The translations under genes and the position numbers were made by a program. From Gammaproteobacteria bacterium (lineage in GTDB: Bacteria > Pseudomonadota > Gammaproteobacteria > Steroidobacterales > Rariloculaceae): 64,000 nucleotides of DNA. The notes beneath the pieces were generated by a model, which had not been told where the DNA came from, did not search any database, and was given only the letters and a program-made list of their open reading frames with translations. Every line of letters starts with the position of its first letter. Positions within the stretch are counted from its first letter, which is position 1. This document shows positions 53,730 through 62,602 of the stretch, in pieces. The stretch lies in NCBI GenBank assembly GCA_036381015.1, contig DASVDR010000041.1:62001-126000 (forward strand). Reading direction: 5' to 3'.

Positions 53730-54862
53730 TATGGCAGCCCGGAAACGGCGCGGGGCGCCGGAAGCGGCAGCTCGGCCAGCTCGCGATAGAGGCGTGCCGT
53801 CTCGGCAATCGTTCGTCCGATCGTGAATCGCGTGCGGATGCGCTCGCGCGCGGCCGCGCCGAGCCGCCGCCGGAGCTCGCGGTCCCGATAGAGCCTCGTC
53901 AGCGCGTCCGCCAGGGCATCGGCGTCGCTCGGCGGCACGACCAGCCCGCTGGCCTCGTGCTCGACGAGCTCGACGTTGCCGCCGACGGAGGTGACGACCG
54001 GCGCGACGCCGCACGCCATCGCCTCGATGATCGACTTCGGCAAGCCTTCGCGCCGCAGCGACGGCAGCACGGCGACGTCGCAGCCGGCGGCGACCTCCGG
54101 CGCGTCGTCGCGATGCCCGAGAACGTGGATGCGAGCCGCGCGGCGGCTCGACCGGATGCGTTGCAGGAGCGCTTCGCTTTTGAGCTGTCCGACGAGGAGC
54201 AAGTGCAGATCGACCGAGTCCGGCAGCCGATCGACCGCGTCGACGAGCACCTCGATGCCTTTTCGCGGCCGCCAGTTCGCCACGCAGCCGACGAGGAAGG
54301 CGCCTTCGTCGAGCCCGAGCTCCGCGCGCGACACCGGCGCGAAGTCGTACCAGGAGAGATCGTGCCCTTTGTGTATCGTCACGAGCTTTTCGGGGCTCAG
54401 GCGCAGGCCGAGCAGCCGCATGTCGAGGAAATGACGGCGCACCGCATCCGCCACGCAGACGATGCGGTCGACGCGAGGGTTGAGGCAGCGCATCCAGGAG
54501 AACGGGTTCAGAAAGCTCTCGTTGCCGACGATGCCGCGATACACGACGACTCTCGCCGGAATCCCCCATGCGGCGAGGAGGCCGTTGACGGCCGCCTTGT
54601 TGTTGAACAGGTGGAGAATCCGGTACGCGCCGCCCTGCAGCTCGCCGCGGATCAGGCGAATCGCGGCCGGGTCGACCTTGCCGCGCAGCTCGAGCGGGGT
54701 GACCGCCACTCCCGCTCTGCGCATGCGCTCCAGATGCCGAGCGCGCGGCGAGCACAGGACATGCAGCCGGAACCCCAGCTCGTGAAGGCCGATGATCGTC
54801 TCGGCTTCCGGGCGATCGCTGTGCGACGTGACGAGCAGCGCGCCGATGCGGCCCGCTTTCAA
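53729..54862 (-). CDS. glycosyltransferase, GT4-like
   Basis: A 377-residue GT-B glycosyltransferase. The C-terminal group 1 domain has VGCVANWRPRKGIEVLVDAV, LVGQLKSEALLQRI and the donor-site block PSLRREGLPKSIIEAMACGVAPVVTSVGGNVELV. It begins at TTG 54862, whose bases overlap the stop of the preceding GT2 gene as TTGA, a coupled start; an alternative upstream frame overlaps that gene and is rejected. Donor and acceptor sugars are unknown. It probably builds the same surface glycan as its neighbours. Confidence 0.88.
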   Translation of the reverse strand: MKAGRIGALLVTSHSDRPEAETIIGLHELGFRLHVLCSPRARHLERMRRAGVAVTPLELRGKVDPAAIRLIRGELQGGAYRILHLFNNKAAVNGLLAAWGIPARVVVYRGIVGNESFLNPFSWMRCLNPRVDRIVCVADAVRRHFLDMRLLGLRLSPEKLVTIHKGHDLSWYDFAPVSRAELGLDEGAFLVGCVANWRPRKGIEVLVDAVDRLPDSVDLHLLLVGQLKSEALLQRIRSSRRAARIHVLGHRDDAPEVAAGCDVAVLPSLRREGLPKSIIEAMACGVAPVVTSVGGNVELVEHEASGLVVPPSDADALADALTRLYRDRELRRRLGAAARERIRTRFTIGRTIAETARLYRELAELPLPAPRAVSGLP

Positions 54863-55686
54863 GGCAGCCTCTTGCGCAGATTCGGCCGGGGCGAGTCGGA
54901 AAGTGCGGAGCCGAACGCGCGCTCGGCCTGCTCGGCGGCGACGGCTCGGTCGGCGTAGCGCTTCATGTGCCTGAAGAACGTGCCCGTGGCATTGGCGTAC
55001 GCAATCAGCACGCCGCGCCAGCCCGCGAGAAAACCGGCCTCGAGGACCAAGCTGCGAAAGAAAGCCCAGCAGGCGCGGCATAGAATGACGAGCGGACGGT
55101 GCGTCTTCGCGCCGTCGCCGCGGCGCAGCTCGCTGTAGCGGCTGATCTTCCGCAGGAACTGATCGACGTCGGTCACGGCTTCGTGCCAGAGCGCGCCGTC
55201 GAGCCGCACGACTCTGCAGTCACGCGGTACCTCGACTTTCTCGTGCACCATTGCGTTGTTGACGCGGCAGCGATTGCGGTTGTAGAGCCTCACGAGCCAA
55301 TCGTCTCCCCACCCGCCGTGCTCGACGAGCTTGCCGAGGAGCAGATTATGCCTCTTCACGGCATAAGCGACGCCGGCGTCGTCGAGCGGCAGCGCCGCGA
55401 GCTCGTCGACGAGCGCCGGCGCCAGGTATTCGTCGCCGTCGATCGACAAAATCCAGTCGGTGGCGGCGAAGCTCGCGGCCCGGTTCTTCGTAGGGCCGAA
55501 GCCGATGAAGTCGCCGGTGATCACGCGCGTGTTCGGGAACGAGGCGGCGACCTGCTCCGTCGCATCGGTGGATCCGTTCTCGTAGACGATGACCTCCCGG
55601 AACGTCTCGAGGCTGCGCAACGTACGTGCCAGCGTGCCGGCGGCATTGCGCGCGATGATTACCGGGGTGATGCGTGCAATGGTCAT
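54859..55686 (-). CDS. glycosyltransferase family 2 (WaaE/KdtX-like)
   Basis: A 275-residue GT-A enzyme. The nucleotide-sugar part has TPVIIARNAAGTLARTLRSL, VIVYENGSTDAT and the metal motif ILSIDGDEYL; the later WGDDWLVRLYNR and VHEKVEV stretch resembles the WaaE group that adds glucose to lipopolysaccharide core. There is a C-terminal hydrophobic stretch near WAFFRSLVLEAGFLAGWRG. It begins at ATG 55686 and its stop is shared with the next start. Confidence 0.9.
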   Translation of the reverse strand: MTIARITPVIIARNAAGTLARTLRSLETFREVIVYENGSTDATEQVAASFPNTRVITGDFIGFGPTKNRAASFAATDWILSIDGDEYLAPALVDELAALPLDDAGVAYAVKRHNLLLGKLVEHGGWGDDWLVRLYNRNRCRVNNAMVHEKVEVPRDCRVVRLDGALWHEAVTDVDQFLRKISRYSELRRGDGAKTHRPLVILCRACWAFFRSLVLEAGFLAGWRGVLIAYANATGTFFRHMKRYADRAVAAEQAERAFGSALSDSPRPNLRKRLP

Positions 55687-55780
55687 GTGCTCGTCGTCTC
55701 GCTCGACCCGAGGACAAGGTAGGGGAGGGGCCGCGACCGCGGACAGGCGGAAAGCTACCTAGGTCGTGCTGCGTTCCGGA

Positions 55781-55802
55781 AAAAGGTGTCTGACACCATT
55801 TC
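55781..55802. repeat. GGTGTC(A/T)GACACC palindrome, locus 3 (single copy)
   Basis: GGTGTCTGACACC (55785-55797) with AAAAA before and a T-rich stretch after; a decayed copy (ttctgacag) follows near 55809. It lies downstream of the sulfotransferase stop and upstream of the GT2 start, both on the minus strand. Confidence 0.8.
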
Positions 55803-55898
55803 TTTGGTTTCTGACAGCGGCGCTCCGAAGCACGAGGCGCGCGTCCGCGCTTCGCTCGACACCGGGTACCGGCTCGCGGCCGATTTGGGATCAGGCTT

Positions 55899-55908
55899 CC
55901 AAATATTG
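55899..55908. repeat. 10-bp direct repeat flanking the sulfotransferase gene (left)
   Basis: CCAAATATTG lies just left of the sulfotransferase gene. The same ten bases are at 56985-56994 on its right, both preceded by a CTT. AT-rich decamers are rare in this DNA. It may be a target-site duplication or coincidence. Confidence 0.35.
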
Positions 55909-55916
55909 CATGCGAC

Positions 55917-56939
55917 CTAGGCGGCGCCCCGGCGGCGGGAGTTGCCCGACGGCGCCGCCGGCGCCCGCGACGGGCCGGGCGGCGTCGACTCGTATCCGAG
56001 CTTCCGGTTCAGCCGGCCGGCGCGCCGGTCGAAGTCGCGCAGCTCCCGGGCCGAGAGCGCGTGTTGCCAGGAATGGTCCGGGACGATCACCGCGCGCGTG
56101 CCGAAGCGCATCCTGTTGCCGTTCAGCACGTGATGCTCTCGTTCGGTGAAGCGGAGCATCTCCGGGGCGAAGTCGATGCCGGCGAACCGGCACAGCCGCT
56201 CGAGCTCCTCCTGCGGATGGGCAACGAGATCTTCGTACCTGACGCGCAGCAAATGCTCGTCGGCAACGCGGCGCGCGAGGATGGGCAGGGCACGCTCGTT
56301 GGGTCGCTTCCACGCCTGCAACGCCGCCTTGCGGGACTGGCCTCGCTTTCGGCCGGAGTAGTAGACCGCTCGGCCGTCACGCACGAGCAGGACGATCCGA
56401 ACGACGTCCGGTGCCTGAGCGTAAAGGCTCACCGCTTCGAGGTAATGCTTCGACGAATCGACGAGCACGGAGCGCGATAGCAGGCGCGAGATCACGCCGA
56501 ACAACACGAGCTTGTTCTTCGCGCCTCTGGTCAGCGGTCCGAGCCAGGCGGCAGGGACCGGCACGTTCCAGCGGAAGCGCGCGAACGCCAATCCATAGAC
56601 CAGCTTCCGTTGCCACATCCGCAAGAGCGTCTGATGGCGCCGATCGACGACGGAGCTCGCCTGTATCATCCCGAGGTGCAGCACGTACGGATCGACGTGC
56701 ACGCGGCGAAACTCCGGCTGCTCGCTCAGCTCGTCGACCACGCGCGACCAAACCGGGCATTCGCGTGCCGGGCTGCCGCACGTGCAGGCCGTGTTGAGGG
56801 CCAGATTCTTCGGCAGGTGCGTGATCTCGCCGAGGGAAACGGCTTGCGGATGGGAGCCGAGGAGGAGATCGAGCAATGTCGAGCCCGAGTGTCCTGCCGA
56901 GCAGATGAATAGGACGCGCAAAGCGGCCTCCGTGTCCAA
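55917..56939 (-). CDS. PAPS-dependent sulfotransferase family protein
   Basis: A 340-residue sulfotransferase. The 5'-phosphosulfate loop is VLFICSAGHSGSTLLDLLLG near residues 10-28, and a 3'-phosphate site fits SRSVLVDSSKHYLEAV followed by VVRIVLLVRDGRAVYYS. RYEDLVAHPQEELERLCRFAG is a common C-terminal mark. It would transfer sulfate from PAPS to a sugar or other hydroxyl. The start is TTG 56939; no ATG competes. It follows glycan genes on the same strand, and PAPS could come from the Sat-CysC enzyme at 23870. Confidence 0.87.
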   Translation of the reverse strand: MDTEAALRVLFICSAGHSGSTLLDLLLGSHPQAVSLGEITHLPKNLALNTACTCGSPARECPVWSRVVDELSEQPEFRRVHVDPYVLHLGMIQASSVVDRRHQTLLRMWQRKLVYGLAFARFRWNVPVPAAWLGPLTRGAKNKLVLFGVISRLLSRSVLVDSSKHYLEAVSLYAQAPDVVRIVLLVRDGRAVYYSGRKRGQSRKAALQAWKRPNERALPILARRVADEHLLRVRYEDLVAHPQEELERLCRFAGIDFAPEMLRFTEREHHVLNGNRMRFGTRAVIVPDHSWQHALSARELRDFDRRAGRLNRKLGYESTPPGPSRAPAAPSGNSRRRGAA

Positions 56940-56984
56940 CCACGCCTTGCCCTACTTTAGGACAATCCGGCGGCGCTTCGCTTA

Positions 56985-56994
56985 CCAAATATTG
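56985..56994. repeat. 10-bp direct repeat flanking the sulfotransferase gene (right)
   Basis: CCAAATATTG, matching the site at 55899-55908 in the same orientation, 1,086 bp away start to start. The two bracket the whole sulfotransferase gene. Confidence 0.35.
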
Positions 56995-57096
56995 GAACGG
57001 CGGACGCGTCTTCGCGACGCGTCACCTCAGGCCACTTCGCTCGAGCCTCCTCCGCCCGCCGCGCGGCGCTCCGAGCCGCGCTTGCGCGGGGCGCGG

Positions 57097-58539
57097 CTAC
57101 TCCGAGACCGGCCGGAACGTGATCGGCAAGCCGCCTTGCGCGCTGCTCACGACGCCGACGATCGTGCCTTCCTCGGTGAGCTCTCCGGCAAACCTCCACG
57201 GATCGATGTTCGGCAACGTGAACCGCATCGAGCGCCCGTCGATCGTGAAATTCCTGAGAGGCTTGTCGATCTCACCGAGGTTCGTGCCGATCAGCTTGCC
57301 GTTTACCGTTCCGTCGGCGTTCTTCGTGAACTCGAGCTCGACGTCGACGTCGATCGTGACGATGCGCGGTCGGCCGACCCACCGTCCGTCGAGCGTGTTC
57401 GCGACGTCCGCGGTGACCTCGACCGGCGGCTGCTCGGGCTCCGGCGTCGGATGCGCACGCTCGTAGCGGCTCGTCTCGGTGTAGTTCCGCACGATCGTGT
57501 TGGCTTCGTGGCAAGCGTACTCGGGCATCAGATAGTCCGAATCGTTGCGCATCGGGTAGCGCACGGTGAACGGACGCGTGAGGATGACCGGGTCTTCGGT
57601 CGTGATCTCGTACAGCCACCAGTCGTCGTTCAGACGCACGATGCGCTCCGTGGTCTTCATCTGGTCGCTGATCGGGAAGCGATTTCCGGGCGGCGAGCCG
57701 ACGACCGCGAGGTTGATCATCGGCGGGCCTTCCTTGTAATGCGTCGTCTCGACGACGAGCGTGGTTCCTTCCCAATGGCCCCGCGACTCGCCCATCCACT
57801 GCTTGATCTCCGGCGGCAGCTCGGCGACGTCGGTCGTGGGAATGATGCGGGCTTCGTGGATCATCTCGAGCTGGAAGATCACGTAGCCCGGCGCCTGCAT
57901 GATCCTGAACCCGCCGTTGTAGCGATACGGCATCATCGACGACGGCATGCCGCGCGTGATGCACCGATCCCAGCTATCGAAATCCTCGGGGCCGTCGAAC
58001 GTCAGATCCTCGCCGGGCAGCGCCCAGTCGCTGCGCATCTCGAGCGCGCGGAGCTTGCCCTCCGGCGTCAGCGCCGGCAGCAGGCCGTTCGGCGGATCGA
58101 CGATGAGATTGGTCTGCCGCTGCGGAATGTTCGGGTCGACCAGACCCGATTGAAGCGAGACGCCGAGGTTGCCTTCCGCCAACGCTTGCCGACTGCGGTC
58201 GACGCGGTTGCGGTACTGCTCCATCCGCGCCTCGTATTCCTCCTCCGTGAGCCACTTCTTGTCCATGTCGCACGGCGGAGCGCCGAACCGGTAGCTGCTC
58301 GCGCACCGCTCGAGGGGCACGCGGGACGCCTGCATCATGTCCAATTGAGCGCGAATGTCGGGCTCGCCCCACGGCGTCATCGGGTGCTCCCAGCCGTCGG
58401 GGGTCCCGATGAAGTGGTTGGCCTCGCTCGGGGCTCCGCGAATGGAATCGTCGATTTGGGCGTGCGCCGTCGCTACCAAGAACGAGGCTGCTCCGGCCCC
58501 GACCAGCACGGTTCGAATCATGGACGTGAGCGAATGCAT
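57097..58539 (-). CDS. secreted GRWEGDT-family protein (long paralogue)
   Basis: A 480-residue exported protein; signal peptide to about residue 28 (ATAHAQ). The family block here reads GESRGHWEGTTLVVETTHYKEG, preceded by FRIMQAPGYVIFQLEMIHEARII and followed by LNDDWWLYEITTEDPVILTRPFTVRYPM. The C-terminal 100 residues (TLDGRWVGRPRIVTIDVDVELEFTKNADGTVNGKL) look like a separate beta domain. Function is unknown. AGGAG lies 5-6 bases before ATG 58539. The related gene 58675-59811 is upstream on the same strand, so the two are likely cotranscribed. Confidence 0.75.
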   Translation of the reverse strand: MHSLTSMIRTVLVGAGAASFLVATAHAQIDDSIRGAPSEANHFIGTPDGWEHPMTPWGEPDIRAQLDMMQASRVPLERCASSYRFGAPPCDMDKKWLTEEEYEARMEQYRNRVDRSRQALAEGNLGVSLQSGLVDPNIPQRQTNLIVDPPNGLLPALTPEGKLRALEMRSDWALPGEDLTFDGPEDFDSWDRCITRGMPSSMMPYRYNGGFRIMQAPGYVIFQLEMIHEARIIPTTDVAELPPEIKQWMGESRGHWEGTTLVVETTHYKEGPPMINLAVVGSPPGNRFPISDQMKTTERIVRLNDDWWLYEITTEDPVILTRPFTVRYPMRNDSDYLMPEYACHEANTIVRNYTETSRYERAHPTPEPEQPPVEVTADVANTLDGRWVGRPRIVTIDVDVELEFTKNADGTVNGKLIGTNLGEIDKPLRNFTIDGRSMRFTLPNIDPWRFAGELTEEGTIVGVVSSAQGGLPITFRPVSE

Positions 58540-58674
58540 AGCGGCTCCTGTTGCATCGGCGACGAAGACGAGCAGGCCGACCAGGCGCAAAAGTACCGTG
58601 CCCGCTTCCCGGCGTCCACTACCGGAATTGCAAGATTTCCCTAGCAGCGAGCTTCGGAGCCCGAGCTCGTTCGC

Positions 58675-59811
58675 CTATTCGCCGTCCTGAGGCGTGAACT
58701 CGTACGTCAGCTCCTCGCACGGATGCCGCTCGAACGGCGTCTCCGACGGAAAGACCGTGTCGGAGCCCGTGTACGGCTCGGCCAGGTAAACCGGATCCTC
58801 GGCCGTGTATTCGCGCTTCAGCGCGAACGTCTCGGGGTCGAGCGTGAAGCGCTCGACGATGTGCAGCTGATCGCTGTTGCGAGTCGGCGGCACGAGCACG
58901 CCGGGCTGGAAGCCGACGGTATCGACGATCAGAGTGTCGCCCTCCCATCGGCCGATCGAGTGGCCTGCATAGCTCGGCTCGAGGTCGGCCGGATGGCTCT
59001 CCATGCCCATGTGGATGCGGCGGGAGAAGCTGTAGAGGCCGTAGACGATATCGATCACCTTCTCGCCGTCCTCGGTCACGGCTTGCGTGATCCGGTTCAC
59101 CGGCCAGTCGAACGTCCAGTCGAAGATGATGCTCGTGGGCTTGCATGCGAGGCGCGGATTGTCCTCGGGCGACCACATCCGGAACGACTCCGCCGCCGCG
59201 CGGCCGGCTTCCGTGTAGACGGGCGGGGCCGGTCTCGGGTTACGGGCGCGGATCTCCTCGAGCGTGATCTCGCCGGATGCGAACTCCTCACGCAGACTTT
59301 TCGGCACGAGCGCGCCGTTGCCGCCCTCGGGCGGAACCGTCAGCACCGCCTGCTCGACCGCCCAGTCGCCGGAAATGTTCAGCTCGCCGGACGCGAGCCG
59401 CAGCGGCCGGTTGGACACGTCGACGGGCGACGCGCTCGAGAACTGGTCGTTGCGGTTGATCGTCGTGGCGTCGCCGAGCGTGAAGGTTTCGAGGTAGCAG
59501 GAGTGCGGATCGTCGCGGTGCGGATGGCCCTCGATCTCGACGTGCGACCCGGGCACGAACATCTCGACCGTCCAGCCCGAACGCTTGATCAGCGTCGCCG
59601 CACGCATCTCGCAGCGCATCGACGTGGTCTTGCCGTCGGGGCCGACGACGTCGAGGTTCATGTACGAATGCGGATTGACGAGATCGATCCCCGTCAGCGT
59701 GCCGGAGTAGTGCACGGTCTTGTCCATCTCGAAACGGCCGAAGCCGTGATGCGCCCATGCGGGCGCCGAAAGGGCGACGCCGACGACGGCCATGGCGGAC
59801 ACTCTCGACAT
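58675..59811 (-). CDS. DUF6152-GRWEGDT fusion protein, secreted
   Basis: A 378-residue exported protein that joins two domains found as separate genes at 19085-20225. Residues 1-20 are a signal peptide directly before AHHGFGRFEMDKTVHYSGTL; residues 20-125 form the DUF6152 part (NPHSYMNLDV, ATLIKRSGWTVEMFVPG, IEGHPHRDDP). The C-terminal part has AGHSIGRWEGDTLIVDTVGFQPG and LHIVERFTLDPE. Between them lies ISGDWAVEQ, like the LSGVWQ start of the unfused partner. Function is unknown. It begins at ATG 59811 with GCAGGAT before it. Confidence 0.82.
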   Translation of the reverse strand: MSRVSAMAVVGVALSAPAWAHHGFGRFEMDKTVHYSGTLTGIDLVNPHSYMNLDVVGPDGKTTSMRCEMRAATLIKRSGWTVEMFVPGSHVEIEGHPHRDDPHSCYLETFTLGDATTINRNDQFSSASPVDVSNRPLRLASGELNISGDWAVEQAVLTVPPEGGNGALVPKSLREEFASGEITLEEIRARNPRPAPPVYTEAGRAAAESFRMWSPEDNPRLACKPTSIIFDWTFDWPVNRITQAVTEDGEKVIDIVYGLYSFSRRIHMGMESHPADLEPSYAGHSIGRWEGDTLIVDTVGFQPGVLVPPTRNSDQLHIVERFTLDPETFALKREYTAEDPVYLAEPYTGSDTVFPSETPFERHPCEELTYEFTPQDGE

Positions 59812-60025
59812 ATCCTGCTCCGTTGGACTCGAAACGGTGGTGGTACGCGAGTATACCCGCTCCCGGCGCCGTCGATGCCGGCCGGATCCGTTCCGGCCGG
59901 CGCGGCCCGCAGGCGTGGATAGCAGAGGGCGGCCGCCGCACGCGGCTTCCCGTCCGGCCGCTCCGCGCGTGCACCGGGCCGCGTCTTTGCATACGCTGAG
60001 CGCAGGCGCTACACGAGGAGCAAGC

Positions 60026-60970
60026 ATGGACAAGCGACCTCTCGGCCGCAGCGGCATCGAAATCGCACCGCTCGTCTTCGGCGGCAACGTCCTCGGATGG
60101 ACCGTCGACGAGCGCCGGTCGTTCGAGCTGCTCGATGCCTTCTTCGCGCACGGTCTCAATGCGATCGACACGGCAGATGCCTACTCCGCCTGGGTCGAGG
60201 GCCATGAGGGCGGCGAGTCCGAGACGATCATCGGCAACTGGCTCGCGCGATCCGGCAAGCGCAACCAGGCGGTGATCATCACGAAGGTCGGCGCGCCGCT
60301 CGGCCCGGACCGTAAGGGCTTGTCGGCGAAGCGGATCGTGGAGGCGGCCGAGGATTCGCTGCGGCGCCTGCGCGTGGAGGCGATCGATGTCTATCTCAGC
60401 CACTTTCCGGACCCCGAAACGCCGATCGACGAGACATTGCGGGGATACGAGAAGCTTCTGAGCGACGGAAAGGTCAAGGCGATCGGCTGCTCGAACTACG
60501 ACGCCGCCCAGCTTCGCGAGGCGCTCGGCACGGCGGCGAGCGCGGGGCTGCCGCGCTACGAGGTCGTGCAGCCGGAATACAACCTCTACGATCGCGCGTC
60601 GTTCGAAGGGGAGCTGCAGCAGCTCTGCATCGAGGAGGGGCTCGGCGTCATCACGTATTTCAGCCTCGCCTCCGGCTTCCTGACCGGGAAATACCGCTCG
60701 GAGGGCGACCTCTCGAAAAGCGTCCGCGGTCGGCGCGTCGCCAAGTATCTCGACGAGCGGGGTTTCCGGATCCTCGCCGCGCTCGACGCGGTGGCGGAAC
60801 GGCACGGGGCGCACCCGGCCGAGGTCGCGCTCGCGTGGCTCATCGGGCGCGACGGGGTGACGGCGCCGATCGCGAGCGCGACGTCACTCGAGCAGCTCGA
60901 GAGCCTGGTCCGCGCGACCCGCCTGTCGTTGACGCCGGAAGACGTCGAAACGCTCACGAAGGCCGGCTGA
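60026..60970 (+). CDS. aldo/keto reductase
   Basis: A 314-residue NADPH-dependent reductase of the AKR fold. The tetrad can be placed: Asp48 and Tyr53 in NAIDTADAYSAW, Lys in AVIITKVGAPLG and His in DVYLSHFPDPETP. The nucleotide part has IGCSNYDAAQL and TPIASATSLEQLESL-type motifs. It resembles the YajO/Tas group. Substrate unknown. GAGGAG lies 7 bases before ATG 60026. It is divergent from the GRWEGDT pair. Confidence 0.9.
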   Translation: MDKRPLGRSGIEIAPLVFGGNVLGWTVDERRSFELLDAFFAHGLNAIDTADAYSAWVEGHEGGESETIIGNWLARSGKRNQAVIITKVGAPLGPDRKGLSAKRIVEAAEDSLRRLRVEAIDVYLSHFPDPETPIDETLRGYEKLLSDGKVKAIGCSNYDAAQLREALGTAASAGLPRYEVVQPEYNLYDRASFEGELQQLCIEEGLGVITYFSLASGFLTGKYRSEGDLSKSVRGRRVAKYLDERGFRILAALDAVAERHGAHPAEVALAWLIGRDGVTAPIASATSLEQLESLVRATRLSLTPEDVETLTKAG

Positions 60971-61052
60971 GGCTTCCGGCCCGGGAAAGCGTCCCACGTC
61001 GTTGCCGGGGTTCCACGACGTGTTCCCCGGGTCGCCCGGTGCTCCGCCGGCG

Positions 61053-62045
61053 TCAGCGGGCGTCGATGATCGAGTGATAGAAGCGGATCATCGCGTTCGT
61101 GACGGCGGTGTCGTCGGAGTCGATGCTCATCACGTGCGAGACGTGGTTGTGGCCTTGGAACTGCACGTACATCGGGCAGTCCTCGTACTTGCGGCAGAGC
61201 TTCGCGTACATCTCTGCGACGCCGGTCTCGATGAACGCCGGGTCGTACTCCGCGCTCCAGAGGAAGAGCGGCACGGCCGGGCCTTGATAGGCGTCGACGA
61301 GGCCGAGAGGGGCGCGGCGCTCGCGTTCGGCCGCATCCTCGCCGAAGTAGGCGCGGGCCGCCTCCGAGTCTCCGGCGTCGAACGCGCCGGAGCTCAGGAT
61401 CGCCCCGCGGACGCCGGGGCCGCCGTCGAGCTGCTCCGATTCGAGGAACAGGTACGTCGCGACGTGCGTGGCCCCGGCCGAGTTGCCCATCAGGAGCACG
61501 TTGCCCGGGTCGCCGCCGTAGCGCGCGATGTTCTCCTTGATCCACGCAAGCAGCAGGCGAACGTCCTCGGCGCCGGACGGCCACTTCGCATCCGGGACGA
61601 GACGGTAGTTCGCGTTGATGCCGATGCCGCCCGCTCTCGCCATGAACTTCGCGACGTTCGCGTAGATCAGGCCGTCGGTGCCCGGGCTGACCTTGTCGCC
61701 CCGGACGAGGCCGCCGCCGTGCAGGTAGACGAGCACGGGCCCGGGCTCGCTGAAGCCTTGCTCCGGCACGAAGAGATCGAAGCTCTGAAGCGCGTGAGGG
61801 CCGTACTTCAAGTCCGCGATCCGCCGGATCCCGGAGGCGTCCACCGCGCGATGGACCTCCGCATAGAGCGCCGTGGTCGCGGCGTTGATCTCGCCGTTCC
61901 ACTGCTTGCCGAGCGCGGCCACGCCGGCCCGCGCCTTCGCCGCGGCATCCGACTGCTGCGCCAGCGCCGAGCCGGCGGCGATCGAGCCGAGAACCCCACA
62001 GGTGAGCCAACGGAGCACCATCGCCCGCCGATCCGTGTTCCTCAT
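61053..62045 (-). CDS. exported alpha/beta-hydrolase (hormone-sensitive-lipase-like esterase)
   Basis: A 330-residue esterase with a signal peptide (to about residue 28, AAGSALAQ). The oxyanion motif is YLHGGGLVRGD, the nucleophile Ser lies in LLMGNSAGATH, the acid in WSAEYDPAF and the His in QFQGHNHVSHV. This is the layout of the HSL or carboxylesterase group. Substrate unknown. ATG 62045 is chosen because the signal peptide begins there. It diverges from the small membrane protein gene by 49 bases. Confidence 0.88.
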   Translation of the reverse strand: MRNTDRRAMVLRWLTCGVLGSIAAGSALAQQSDAAAKARAGVAALGKQWNGEINAATTALYAEVHRAVDASGIRRIADLKYGPHALQSFDLFVPEQGFSEPGPVLVYLHGGGLVRGDKVSPGTDGLIYANVAKFMARAGGIGINANYRLVPDAKWPSGAEDVRLLLAWIKENIARYGGDPGNVLLMGNSAGATHVATYLFLESEQLDGGPGVRGAILSSGAFDAGDSEAARAYFGEDAAERERRAPLGLVDAYQGPAVPLFLWSAEYDPAFIETGVAEMYAKLCRKYEDCPMYVQFQGHNHVSHVMSIDSDDTAVTNAMIRFYHSIIDAR

Positions 62046-62094
62046 GTCGCGACTCCCGCAGGCTAGAATGGAGGGGAAAGCAGGGGGGAGACCC

Positions 62095-62562
62095 GTGAGC
62101 ATTCTGACAAACCTCTGGACCGCGCGCATCCTCGTCATCGTCGGCTTCCTGGCCGGCTGGAACAGCCTCGGCGCCACGATCGGCCATGTCGGGAACGATG
62201 CGTTCCTGCTCGTGCCGCAAGCACCGCTCGCGCAAACGCACAGCTGGCATCATTTCCTGCGCGAGCTCGGCGGCGATTTCGCGGCCATGGCGGCGATCCT
62301 CGTCATCCTGTTCGCCGCGCCCCGCTACCGGACGCCGGTCGCCTGGTGGGTGATGCTGATCCTGATGCTCGGCTTCTACGCGCCGTTCTGGATCGCAACG
62401 CCGTTCAATCCGGCCTTCGGCGCGCCGAATCTCGGCGCGGAGATCAACCATCTTTCGATGGCGATCCCGGCGCTTCTCGGCTGCTTCCTCGCGCGGCGGC
62501 ACTTCGCCGAGGCGGGGATCCGGGCCGCGGCCCCGTCGGCGGCCCCGCAAGGCGCCGACTGA
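62095..62562 (+). CDS. small integral membrane protein, function unknown
   Basis: A 155-residue protein with four likely helices: TARILVIVGFLAGWNSLGA, FAAMAAILVILFAAP, AWWVMLILMLGFYAPFW and LSMAIPALLGCFLARR. I do not recognise the family. The start GTG 62095 has GGGGGAG about 6 bases upstream. It ends 40 bases before the CPBP protease gene in the same direction and may be cotranscribed with it. Confidence 0.7.
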   Translation: MSILTNLWTARILVIVGFLAGWNSLGATIGHVGNDAFLLVPQAPLAQTHSWHHFLRELGGDFAAMAAILVILFAAPRYRTPVAWWVMLILMLGFYAPFWIATPFNPAFGAPNLGAEINHLSMAIPALLGCFLARRHFAEAGIRAAAPSAAPQGAD

Positions 62563-62602
62563 CGCCGCCTCCCCGCAGGCCCGGGAGCGAATCGCGGACG
62601 CG

